Shown here piece after piece: positions 9,115 through 19,375 of a stretch of DNA of 64,000 bases. The first letter of the stretch is position 1. Each line of letters begins with the position of its first letter. Position numbers and translations under genes: made by a program. The DNA is from Aricia agestis (Eukaryota > Arthropoda > Insecta > Lepidoptera > Lycaenidae), in NCBI RefSeq assembly GCF_905147365.1, contig NC_056418.1, forward strand, positions 9,609,262 to 9,673,261, given 5' to 3'. The notes below the pieces were generated by a model. The model made no database searches and had not been told where the DNA came from. It saw only the letters and a program-made list of their open reading frames with translations.

Positions 9115-12100
9115 ATGGAAAGCCGCATCTGCAAGAAGTGTACGATTTGTGGAGTACGTAGACTCCCCAAATCGAGCATATTTCTTGCAAAATTTCCTCT
9201 TGACCCTGATCGGTAAGTCTTACAACTTTTGTACTCTTGCATCATAATATGACAATTGATGTTGATGGTGTGATTCGGCACTAAGGGTTTTGGCACTCAT
9301 TGTGTTACTTGTATCAGTACGTATTTAAATCAGCAAAGTCTAATTAGTAATCCATCCAATTATATATTATAATATAAAACTTGTAACTTGTACCTCTTAT
9401 GCTACTTTATATAGATTATAGAGGAAAGATTTTATTCCTTTCGACAAATAAGGCTCTACTAAAACTATTGGATCCATTCCAAAACTTCTTCCAGCATAAG
9501 AATGCTATATTATCCAACAGTAACATAGGCTACTGTTTTGAATCCTGTAAGAACTAAGTCTGGTGACTGCTTTGAATGACTACAAACAAATTATTATAAA
9601 TCTTTCAGATGTCGATTATGGGTGAAAGCATCGGGCATTGAAGATTTAGTTTATGTGCCAATTGAAAAGTTGCATCAGCTCAAGTTTATCTGTGGTGCCC
9701 ACTTTACCCGTCAATGCTTTAATGCAAAAGGGAACCGGTTGTTAGCCAGTGCAGTGCCAACTGAAGGTCTCATGAGAACCCCTTTATCTGATGACCTTTT
9801 TACTGAGTTTCCTTTGCATATTAAATCATATTATGATAAAATTAATCCTGCTGGAAAACATACAGGTAAGTGACCATTGTATTTTTTTTTATTTTTAGGA
9901 TTCCGTACCCAAGGGGTAAAAACGGGACCCTATTACTAAGACTTCGTTGTCTGTCCGTCAGTCTATCTCTCTGTCTCCAGGCTGTATCTCAAGAACCGCT
10001 ATAGCTAGACTTCTGAAATTTTCACAGATTGTATATCTGTTGCTGCTGTAACAACAAATCCTAAAAACAAAATAAAATTAATATAACGATGGAGAGCCAT
10101 GCTTCGGCACGAATGGGCCGGCTCGACCGGAGAAATACCACGTTCTCACAGAAAACCGGCGTGAAACAGCTCTTGCGCTGTGTTTCGTCGAGTGAGTGAG
10201 TTTACCGGAGGCCCAATTCCCATCCCTATCCTCCCCTATTCCCTTCCCTTCCCATCCCTACTCTTCCCTATTACCCTATTCCCTCTTAAAAGGCCGGCAA
10301 CGCACCTGCAGCTTTTCTGATGCTGCGAGTGTCCATGGGCGATGGAAGTTGATTTCCATCAGGTGACCCGTTTGCTCGTTTGCCCCCTTATTTCATAAAA
10401 AAAAATATGTAAGAGGAGCTCCCATACAACAGACATGATTTTTTGGCTATTTTGCTCTATATAAGTAATGGCAACAGTTAGGCACCTGAAATTTTTACTA
10501 AGGCCTGAATTATATGTGTACGTTAATTAATAATAACATTAAAATAAAATATACATTTAAGGGAGGCTCCCATAAAAAAAACTAAATATTTGGCCTATTT
10601 TGCTCTATAACAGTACGGAACCCTTGGTGCGTGAGCTCAACTCGCACTTGATGGATTATTATGTATGAAGTCAGTCAACCTAGGCAGATGTTAGAAAAAC
10701 TTTTCTACTTTTGATTTTTTCTAATTTCTAGTAGGATAGTCAACATCTTAAACCTTATGCATTTTTTCCAGATAAACTTATGTCTACTACCGAAAAGATA
10801 AACATGAATATGGCAATTGAAGCAAGCACTGAAATTAATGAGACAGAGGCACATATTTATCAAGGTAGACATTTCTTTTTTTAGTGTTCCGCACCCAAAG
10901 GGTAAAAACGTGACCCTATTACTACTGAGACTTCGATGTCTGTCTGTCTCTCCAGGCTGTATCTCAATAACCGCTTTAGCTAAACTTCTGAAATTTTCAC
11001 AGATTATGTTTTTCTTTAATTGCCGCTATAACAACAAATACTAAAAAATATAAAATAAAATAAATATTTAACGGGGGCGCTCATACAACAAACGTGTTTT
11101 TTTTTTGCCTTTCTTGCTCGATATCAGTAATGGTAACATGTAGACACTTGAAATTTTCACAAAATCTTCAATTATATGTGTTCTTTAACAATTAATAATA
11201 CAGTAAAAATAAAATAAATATTTAAGGGGGACTTCCATTCAAAAAAAACAATTTTTGGCCTATTTTTGATCTATGACGCGACGGTACGGAACCCTTCGTG
11301 CGCGAGTCCGACTCGCACTTGGCTAAATTTATTTTTCTGTTTTATGGAGTAGCTGTGGAAATTATCATAAAGTTAAGTAAAAATGATTTTAATTTTCAGG
11401 TGGACCAGTGCTTACTAATGTCCATAAAACATATGGTTCTGATAATTTTGTACCAATACCTTCAACCTCAAAAACTCCTACACACTTGACATATAAAAGA
11501 AAAAAAGGAGGTAAGAAATACTACTATTTATACTTCATTGCAGCCCGTTCACCGTCAATGATAAAACATTGTCGTTTTTTTCGAATGCTTCTTTGCTGCT
11601 GCTGGTTTGTTTTTGTGTTTCCTTGCAATGTAACATTAAAATTTAAAAAAGAAAGTATGTGGCACCTCAGTATTGTTCAGATGTGCAGCACTTGGCGGTG
11701 AATGGGTTAACACCCACTCAAGGTAAAATTCTGTTTTTTGTTGCCCCACACTTTAATAATATAAGAAAATGTGTGAGAAAAGTACCTGTGGAATGGTCTG
11801 TCTGTTTTGCTAGGTACAGCAAGGGAATTTTTAATCCCTATCCTTATCCGCTATCCTTATGGATTTGACCTCGACGAGGTGTAAAATAATAAAACACCGA
11901 AAGACATTATAATATAATGCTGGCGACGCCTGCAACAGTCATGAGCCGGACCCAGGGAACCAAAAAGAAAAAGATGCACAAACAGAAAAATTAAATTATA
12001 TTCTTACCTACTGGGTGTGACTCATAATGCTTAAACAATAAGCAATTATGTACCTAATTAATAAAAAGTAACAGAAATACCACAACAATATTAGTTCTTC

Positions 12101-14967
12101 TAACAAAAGTTGTTGGAAGAGTTATATTTTGTGGAACAGAAAAATGATTTATAGAAGAATTAACAAACATATTCCTATATTAACCTTTAACCTATAATTT
12201 CAGTAGAAATGTATCCTACGGCGAACGATGAAATTTCGGTTCAGAACATTGTATCACCAAAAAAATGCAAGACTGGTAAGTTTTGAATCTTTTGTTAAAA
12301 AAACATATAACTGTTATTATAAAAATTATAACTATAATGATTTTGTTTGAAAATTCATATATATTCCAGGAACCACAATGCAGATGGGGGGTGAAGAAAT
12401 TCTGGTGCAAGGCTATAAAACATCAAGGAAAAGTCGAACAAATGGTATGTATCAAATTAAAATTAACATTCTTATTACTCACAGGACAAACCTCTTTTTC
12501 ATTAGAAAATCTAGGGGAAAAGAAAATGCATTGTCTATCCATACTAATATTGTAAATGTGAAAGTGTGTCTGTCTGTCTGTTACCTCTTCACGCTCAAAC
12601 CGCTGAACCGATTTTGCTTTTTGGCATGAATATACTCTGAGTCCCGAGAAAGGACATATTATAGTTTTTATCCCGGAAAAATGTACGGTTCCCGCGCGAT
12701 AATCTAATTTTGGCGCAACGGAGAGCGCAACGGGCGTCATCTACAGTTTCATGTACTTGATCTGTGAATGTGTATTTTTTGTTACAGATGAAATAACTTT
12801 AACAAAAAGAGAAAGGAGAATATTAAAACGTCTACAAGAATCAAAAATCACGATAAGGAGAATGCCAAAGTCCTTATTAAATTTGGATAAATTAGACTCT
12901 GATATCCTTAAATCGATTGTGGAAAATGCAGTCAAAAATTACAAAAAAGCCCCACACGGAAAACGATGGCAACCGCAAAACAAAACCTACGCTCTGTCTA
13001 TTTTTAAGCGTTCTCCTAAAGCATACCGGTATTTGCAAAAAATGTTACCACTCCCAAGCACACGATCACTTCAAAGGCTTTTAAAAGAAATCCCTATGGA
13101 ACCTGGCATTCATTCTAAGATTATACAGATATTAAAAGAAAAATCTGTAGAAATGGAAGATGACGAAAAATACTGTGTTTTATTGTTTGATGAGATTGCC
13201 TTGAAGAAACGACTGATCTATAATGAATCACTAGATAAGGTTGAAGGCTTTGTTGACCTGGGAAATGGTGAAAGTATGGGCAGAAACAACAAAATTGCAG
13301 GACATGCCTTGGTATTCATGATACAAGGCCTGAAACAGAAATTTAAACAACCGGTAGCGCATTATTTTGTTGAAGGAACAATAGAAAGTGAAAAGTTAGC
13401 AGTATTGATAAAAAATATTGTGAGAGCCATACAAGAGGCTGGATTCAATGTTCTTTCGACTGTTTGTGACCAAGGCCCCACTAATATTGGTGCTATTAAT
13501 TTATTAAGAAAATTTAATGGCCTGAGTACTGAAGCCAACTATTTTCTTATTGATGAACAAAAAGTATTCATAATTTTTGATATTCCACATCTATTTAAAT
13601 CGATAAGGAACAATTTTTTCCAAGCTGGTATTATGGAGTACAAAGGGAAAAGGGCGAAATGGTGCCATTTGCAAGAAGCAGAAGAGAGGAATAGGAATTT
13701 TTTGAATTTCAAGAAAATTACATCAACAGTTGTGAACCCTACATATAAAACTAAAATGCGTGTTAAATTTGCAGCTCAAGCATTAAGCAACACGATGGCC
13801 GCGGTTTTGAAGATGATGGCATGGAGCGACCCACGTTCAGAAGAGATCAACGATACTGCCTACGTTGTTGAAGAAATGGACAAACTTTTTGATTGCACAA
13901 ATGGACCAAAATCGCCAGAAGATGTAAAAAAAGGGACCAGGGAAAATGTTTCAAAAAAAACAAAACACGAGGAATCTTGGAATTATTATCTAAAGTATAT
14001 TCATACAATTAAATTTCTAAAGTCAGACTCTCAAATACGTTTGAGAAATGTGCGTTGCATCCAGGGTTTAGAAACTTCTTTAAAGTCATTAAAAGATATT
14101 TGGAATTTTTTACACAGAAAAGCTAGTTTCAAGTATTTAAATTTACGCCAACTTAACCAAGATTCCTTGGAAAATTTGTTTGGGAATATTAGACAGCACA
14201 GCATAACAAACAGAAATCCAACATGCAGTCATTTTAATGCTGCTTTAAAATCCAGTGTGATTTCTGGATTAACAGGGCCGCATAGTCGTGGCTCAAATTG
14301 TGAAATTGACTATAACAAACTGTTTATATCTCATGCAGAATTAACTAAAAAATCTGAGTCTGAATTAATGCTTGAAGCTACGTGTCTGAATGAGAATTCT
14401 GATAAAGAAGAGGCAGATGTTTTTTATCCTATGCTGTCGCTGCCCGAAGAACCCGAGATTGAACATGTCGAAATTTCTTTTTGCAATTTTGAGGAACAAC
14501 CAATTGTATATGTTAGTGGATACTTAGCTGCAAGAGTTCTTAAAAAATTTGATTGTGAAAGTTGCAAATATTTCCTTAAAGAAGAAAATCCAGATCTAAA
14601 TGAGCCATTATACAAATTTATATCATTAAAAGAATGGTGGCAAGATAAAATTTCTCTTACTTATCCAAAAAAAGAACTTTGTATTTTAGTGAGTGAAGCA
14701 AAAAATGTTTATGAAAGTACAATTTTGCCTGAGCTACATCAGCTTCATATTGCCCAATATTGTACCTTGCAATTAAGTGTCCACTGCAATATGGAATGGT
14801 TTAAGTGCAGTGTTCACTCTAACTCTGTTCATGAATATTTATTGACATTTTTGAGCAAATTATTTATAAGAAAATCTTGTAAAATATTTAATACTGAGTT
14901 CTCAAAATCCGAAATTGATGTCGCGGACAAAATTAAAAGAGCTCAACAACAAAATAAAGACCACTAA
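9115..14967 (+). CDS. THAP9/P-element-like transposase, seven exons, 961 residues
   Basis: Exons: 9115-9212, 9609-9865, 10772-10864, 11400-11510, 12204-12275, 12370-12444, 12788-14967. All introns are GT-AG with strong acceptors and joined frames stay open. Residues 1-84 form a THAP zinc finger that binds DNA: C9-x2-C12 (C6 alternative), F27-P28, W37, C61-x2-H64, then AVPT at 81-84. Residues 119-235 are a polar linker from four small exons. The RNase H-like core follows: LLFDE with D370, CDQGPTN with D463, FDIPHLFKSIRNN with D500, and NQDSLENLFGNIR with E697. By family comparison D370, D463 and E697 are the catalytic triad, and the stretch between the second D and E would hold the GTP-binding insertion known in Drosophila P transposase. 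It would cut and join DNA in the nucleus. Human THAP9 is of similar length (903); Drosophila P is 751. An in-frame ATG at 9004 could add 37 residues, but 9115 places the zinc finger at the N-terminus as is usual. No premature stop or frameshift was seen. Confidence 0.9.
9891..10650 (+). mobile_element. 450-bp interspersed repeat in intron 2, split by a SINE
   Basis: It starts at TTTTTAGGATTCCGTACCC and ends at GGAACCCTTGGTGCGTGAGC...CTCGCACTTG. It aligns along its length with the copy in intron 3 (10876-11322) once the 318-bp SINE is removed. The motif GCTGTATCTCAAGAACCGCTA and the TACGGAACCC...GCGAGTCCGACTCGCACTTGG tail are, from memory, a widespread lepidopteran repeat of unsettled class. 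Confidence 0.75.
10088..10405 (+). mobile_element. SINE with poly(A) tail inserted in the intron 2 repeat
   Basis: It runs from GATGGAGAGCCATGCTTCGG through a C/T-rich CCCTATTCCCTTCCC tract and GGCCGGCAACGCACCTGCAG to TTATTTCATAAAAAAAAA. Comparison with the uninterrupted repeat in intron 3 shows it was added there, with AATAT on both sides as the probable duplication. I remember this sequence as an abundant moth SINE; box A/B were not convincingly located. Confidence 0.75.
10876..11322 (+). mobile_element. 450-bp interspersed repeat in intron 3
   Basis: Second copy, in the same orientation as 9891-10650, starting TTTTTTAGTGTTCCGCACCC and ending at CGAGTCCGACTCGCACTTGG. It begins only about 11 bases after the exon 3 donor. 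Confidence 0.75.
11542..11708. mobile_element. Small terminal-inverted-repeat element in intron 4
   Basis: AGCCCGTTCACCGTCAA (11542-11558) is matched inverted by TTGGCGGTGAATGGGTT (11692-11708), 14 of 17 bases. About 167 bp and non-coding. Its right end happens to create an open 42-nt splice-bounded stretch (11681-11722). Confidence 0.45.
12535..12744 (+). mobile_element. Interspersed repeat copy (CATACTAATATTATAAATG family), copy 2
   Basis: CTATCCATACTAATATTGTA...CTGTCTGTCTGTTACCTCTTCACGC...GGGCGTCATCTA, in intron 6 of the transposase. Same family and orientation as 5238-5437. It ends about 43 bases before the acceptor of the large catalytic exon, so that acceptor was almost disrupted. Confidence 0.7.
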
Positions 14968-14993
14968 ATTTGTATCTTGTGTATTTTTTAAAT

Positions 14994-15092
14994 ATGTTAC
15001 ACGGGTATATTATATTAAATATTTAAACATGGATTTTTGATTTTTTTTGGTTTGATTATCCATGTTTAAGTATTTTCTTTCTGTGTAACATT
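14994..15092. repeat. Long imperfect hairpin downstream of the transposase
   Basis: Outer arms ATGTTACAC / GTGTAACAT and an inner 17-18-bp arm (AATATTTAAACATGGAT against ATCCATGTTTAAGTATTT, one mismatch) surround a T-rich loop, starting 27 bases after the stop codon. It could be a 3' UTR stem, a small foldback insertion or an internal transposase-binding repeat; nothing decides between these. Confidence 0.6.
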
Positions 15093-15181
15093 CACTTTTA
15101 CCCAGAAACAAAACCCCGAGGCCCTACCTACCCCTAGGATATTATCAATAGAAAGGCCCAACACTAGTATCGATATTCGAT

Positions 15182-15187
15182 AATAAA
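15182..15187 (+). promoter_or_regulatory. Possible polyadenylation signal of the transposase gene (AATAAA)
   Basis: First canonical AATAAA after the stop codon, 215 bases downstream and still inside the insertion. Motif only. Confidence 0.4.
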
Positions 15188-15377
15188 TCATAATTACTAG
15201 TCCACATCACTAGAACTGTCAAATTATGATCTGTCTGAAGGTTGGCAGTACTGTTTGTCGGTGATCAGAAATCTCTAGGTTGGTACTAGTTTGCAGTCTA
15301 ACTGTCGATGTGTGCGTGAGCTCAACTGTTTCTATGGTAGTGCGGTCTCTTAAAACGTAGTGATTATATTCTCTTTG

Positions 15378-17906
15378 CTTTGTATTGTGTCTAAGTGCGG
15401 GGCGGGTGTGTTTTAAAGGCAGTGCAGTAAAAAATATTTATTCGGTGGATAAAATATTAAAATGTTATAGAAAATGTTATAAAAAACATTGTGTGTATCG
15501 AAATTATATAATTTTAGTGTTTTTATAGGTATTCCGTTGAACTGCAAAATGTGATGTGATATTTGAAGCGATGACAATATTATGCTGCAATATAATTTTG
15601 TTAAATTGTGAATAAAACAGTTTTAAATCAATGGTTTTTCATTTGTATTTTCAGAATCAGATGTAATCCGATAAAAATAAACAGAACTATAGAATAGTTC
15701 TAATGATTGCAGGTAATATTAGATTAGATTGTTATTTTACTGTAGTTGAAATATTTTAAGCATTCTTTAAATGCTAAATTAGTATTCTGTAGAATAATAC
15801 TAATATTTTTTTATTGTTTTCAGGTATTATTTCAGTTCAGGGTACTAAAAATCGTAAAAAATATAGGAAAGAGACGATGTTTACAATATTTGACAGGTAT
15901 GTTTGGCGTCTCCTTGACAACGACAACAGATTCAAAATTTGAATTTCAAATAACATTGGAACGAAGGATTACGTCAAATCGAGTTTATATATTGACAAAC
16001 GTCATGTCAAAATGCCAGTTTGTATTGTGTCTAAGTGCGGGGCGGGTGTGTTTTAAATGCAGTGCAGTAAAAAATATTTATTCGGTGGATAAAATATTAA
16101 AATGTTATAGAAAATGTTATAAAAAACATTGTGTGTATCGAAATTATATAATTTTAGTGTTTTTATAGGTATTCCGTTGAACTGCAAAATGTGATGTGAT
16201 ATTTGAAGCGATGACAATATTATGCTGCAATATAATTTTGTTAAATTGTGAATAAAACAGTTTTAAATCAATGGTTTTTTTATTTGTATTTTCAGAATCA
16301 GATGTAATCCGATAAAAATAAACAGAAAAATAGAATAGTTCTAATGATTGCAGGTAATATTAGATTGTTATTTTACTGTAGTTGAAATATTTTAGGCATT
16401 CTTTAAATGCTAAATTAGTATTCTGTAGAATAATACTAATATTTTTTAATTGTTTTCAGGTATTATTTCAGTTCAGGGTACTAAAAATGGTAAAAAATAT
16501 AGGAAAGAGACGATGTTTACAATATTTGACAGGTATGTTTGGCGTCTCCTTGACAACGACAATAGATTCAAAATTTGAATTTCAAATAACAAATAACATT
16601 GGAACGAAGGATTACGTCAAATCGAGTTTATATATTGACAAACGTCATGTCAAAATGCCAGTTTGTATTGTGTCTAAGTGCGGGGCGGGTGTGTTTTAAA
16701 GGCAGTGCAGTAAAAAATGTCTATTTGGTGGATAAAATATTAAAATATTATAGAAAATGTTATAAAAAGCATTGTGTGTATCGAAATTATATAATTTGAG
16801 TGTTTTATAGGTATTCCGTTGAACTGCAAAATGTGATGTGATATTTGAAGCGATGACAATATTATGCTGCAATATAATTTTGTTAAATTGTGAATAAAAC
16901 AGTTTTAAATCAATGGTTTTTTATTTGTATTTTCAGAATCAGATGTATTGCGATAAAAATAAACAGAACTATAGAATAGTTCTAATGATTGCAGGTAATA
17001 TTAGATTAGATTGTTATTTTACTGTAGTTGAAATATTTTAGGCATTCTTTAAATGCTAAATTAGTATTCTGTAGAATAATACTAATATTTTCTAATTGTT
17101 TTCAGATATTATTTCAGTTCAGGGTACTAAAAATCGTAAAAAATATAGGAAAGAGACGATGTTTACAATATTTGACAGGTATGTTTGGCGTCTCCTTGAC
17201 AACGACAACAGATTCAAAATTTGAATTTCAAATAACATTGGAACGAAGGATTACGTCAAATCGAGTTTATATATTGACAAACGTCATGTCAAAATGCCAC
17301 TTTGTATTGTGTCTAAGTGCGGGGCGGGTGTGTTTTAAAGGCAGTGCAGTAAAAAATATTTATTCGGTGGATAAAATATTAAAATGTTATAGAAAATGTT
17401 ATAAAAAACATTGTGTGTATCGAAATTATATAATTTGAGTGTTTTTATAGGTATTCCGTTGAACTGCAAAATGTGATGTGATATTTGAAGCGATGACAAT
17501 ATTATGCTGCAATATAATTTTGTTAAATTGTGAATAAAACAGTTTTAAATCAATGGTTTTTTATTTGTATTTTCAGAATCAGATGTAATCCGATAAAAAT
17601 AAACAGAACTATAGAATAGTTCTAATGATTGCAGGTAATATTAGATTAGATTGTTATTTTACTGTAGTTGAAATATTTTAAGCATTCTTTTAATGCTAAA
17701 TTAGTATTCTGTAGAATAATACTAATATTTTTTTATTGTTTTCAGGTATTATTTCAGTTCAGCGTACCGTACTAAAAATCTTAAATAATATAAGAAAGAG
17801 GCAGTTTACAATATTTGACAATCTTAAAATACATTGGAATGAATTGATTGGTTACGTCAAACGAATTTAATTTATTGACAAACGTCATGTCAAACTGCCA
17901 GTTTGG
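15378..17906 (+). repeat. Tandem array of ~640-bp units, right part
   Basis: Starts with the second CTTTGTAT and the rest of the interrupted unit. Markers are at 15386, 16026, 16669 and 17308, spacing 640, 643 and 639. The last unit decays after 17,760 (deletions in the 73-nt splice-bounded segment and a divergent copy of GACAAACGTCATGTCAAA near 17,876) and ends near 17,906. Units carry the same promoter-like, AATAAA and splice-like signals as the left part. Diagnostic variants pair 7769-8690 with 16382-17300, three units apart once the insertion is removed. Confidence 0.85.
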
Positions 17907-18240
17907 TTTGTATCATAGATAATAATTATTCAATGGATACCTACCAATGTTTTTTTTTTTTTTGTTTTCAGGTATATTTAAGTTTCATGAGCCGAAAAGT
18001 GGGAATAATAATTGGAAAGGGAAAATAATATTTTGTTAATCGCACACGTCTCTTTTTGCATTTACCTACCTAACAACAAGAATTTAAAATGATAATTTTG
18101 GAAATCACCAATAAATTGGTTTCGATTAAAAGAGTATTATTATTTGTACCTTAATCAATAATCATAGTTGAAGTAGTAGAATGAAAATAAGCTTTGAGAG
18201 TAAATTAAAATATAATTAGTTGGTAAAACAATGATAATTA
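17907..18240. other. Junction between the two tandem arrays, no gene recognised
   Basis: AT-rich. It holds a poly(T) tract followed by a splice-acceptor-like TTTTCAG|GTATATTT near 17,971 and an AATAAA at 18110. It may be a decayed remnant of another ~640-bp unit; only weak similarity is visible. Confidence 0.4.
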
Positions 18241-19230
18241 AAAAAAAACATTCTTATTGAGTATAAAGGGATGGCTAGTAGGGGATGGTGGAGGCCATTG
18301 AGCTCCCGAACCATAGTGAGAGGGAGCTCAGCGTAGAGTAACTTTAATTGTAGTTAAAAATTAGATATAAGAGTAAATGGTATTGAGTTAGTAGTTGTAG
18401 TAAGTATTTGGTACTTGATTTAGATGAAGGAATTAATGGTGTGATTAGTAAGTATTTGTAGAACGTATAAGGTATTGAATTAGATGTAAGTGTAAATGGT
18501 GTTGTTAGTTTGTAGTTGAAGATCGTAAAGAGTATTGAATTAGATGTAAGAGTAAATGGTGTTGTTAGTTAGTATAGCAATTAGATTTTGAAAACCTTTC
18601 TTTTTGAGTGGAAAGGGATGGCTAATAGGGGATGGTGGAGGCCATTGAGCTCCCGAACCAAAGTGAGAGGGAGCTCAGCGTAGATTAGGTGTAATTATAG
18701 TTATAAGTTGATACAAGAATTAGTTGTTAGAGTAAATGGTGTTGAGTTGGTAGCTGTAGTAAGTATTAGATGTTTGATTTAGATGTAGGAATAAATGGTG
18801 TGATTAGTAAGTATTTGTAGAACGTTTAAGGTATTGAATTAGATTTAAGAGTAAATGGTGTTGTTAGTAAGTAGTTGTAGAACGTAAAGTGTATTGAATT
18901 AGATTAAGAGTAAATGGTGTTGTTAGTTAGTAGTTATAGAATGTAAAGCGTATTGAATTAGATGTAAGAGTAAATGGTGTTGTTAGTTAGTAGTTGTAGA
19001 ACGTAAAGCGTATTGAATTAGATGTAAGAGTGAATGGTGTTGTTAGTTAGTAGTTGTAGAATGTAAAGCGTATTGAATTAGATGTAAGAGTAAATGGTGT
19101 TGTTAGTTAGTAGTTATAGAACGTAAAACGTATTGAATTAGATGTAAGAGTAAATGGTGTTGTTAGTTAGTAATTGTAGAACTTAAAGAGTATTGAATTA
19201 GATGTAAGAGCAAATGGTGTTATTAGTTAG

Positions 19231-19375
19231 TATAGCAATTAGATTTTGAAAACCTTTCTTTTTGAGTGGAAAGGGATGGCTAATAGGGGATGGTGGAGGC
19301 CATTGAGCTCCCGAACCAAAGTGAGAGGGAGCTCAGCGTAGATTAGGTGTAATTATAGTTATAAGTTGATACAAG
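19231..19375. repeat. Satellite 'header' segment, representative copy (34 in window)
   Basis: It runs from ATAGCAATTAGATTTTGAAA through AACCTTTCTTTTTGAGTGG and a G-tract region to a hairpin, then grades into degenerate monomers (GTTGATACAAGAATTAGTTG). The GGGATGG anchor occurs at 18268, 18614, 19273, 20339, 22484, 23913, 25759, 26418, 26953, 29706, 31552, 32211, 32746, 34360, 36266, 36925, 37460, 39014, 41224, 41883, 42418, 44032, 46423, 47193, 49043, 49702, 50237, 51851, 54242, 55012, 56626, 59433, 61283 and 62898. Two main forms exist: TAATTATAGTTATAAG and a form shortened by 4 bp (TAATTAGATAAG). The final monomer before each header is special (GAGCAAATGGTGTTATTAG). Origin unknown; the block resembles no repeat I know. 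Confidence 0.9.
19305..19334. other. Header hairpin GAGCTCCC...GGGAGCTC
   Basis: An 8-bp perfect stem with a 14-base loop, present in nearly every header, including the divergent first one. The stem is broken by one base in headers near 22484 and 59433 (GTGCTC) and near 26953 and 32746 (CTCGCG). Could act as a cruciform or protein site; function is not shown. Confidence 0.75.

Larger units (their letters stand above)
8696..15377 (+). mobile_element. P-superfamily insertion carrying a complete transposase gene
   Basis: A 6,682-bp segment splits one ~640-bp tandem unit between exact 8-bp duplications. It contains a seven-exon THAP/P-type transposase and no other gene; P-family transposases make 8-bp duplications, so gene and duplication agree. 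It begins CAGTGGGTCGACAC and ends ATATTCTCTTTG: CA...TG termini, but no convincing terminal inverted repeat. The inverted right end reads CAAAGAGAATAT. This would normally prevent mobilisation. Introns contain two copies of a 450-bp repeat, a SINE, a small foldback element and a Helitron-like repeat, so the insertion is not very young. Confidence 0.8.

Noticed and set aside
11681..11722. Extra 42-nt phase-1 cassette exon of the transposase
   Set aside because: AG and GT borders and frame fit, but it lies in the right end of a small foldback element and the acceptor tract is poor.
12423..12740. Minus-strand frame of 105 codons
   Set aside because: Overlaps exon 6, intron 6 and an interspersed repeat; no motif and no supporting context.
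14424..14615. Minus-strand 63-codon frame
   Set aside because: Lies antisense within the large transposase exon; shadow of the real frame.
8696..15377. hAT element, because the left end begins CAGTG and the duplication is 8 bp
   Set aside because: The right end does not mirror CAGTG, and the encoded protein has a THAP domain and P-type core motifs, not a hAT transposase.
19231..19375. Pol III promoter in the header (minus strand GGTTCGGGAGC as box B)
   Set aside because: Only the first seven bases fit box B and no box A lies at a suitable distance.
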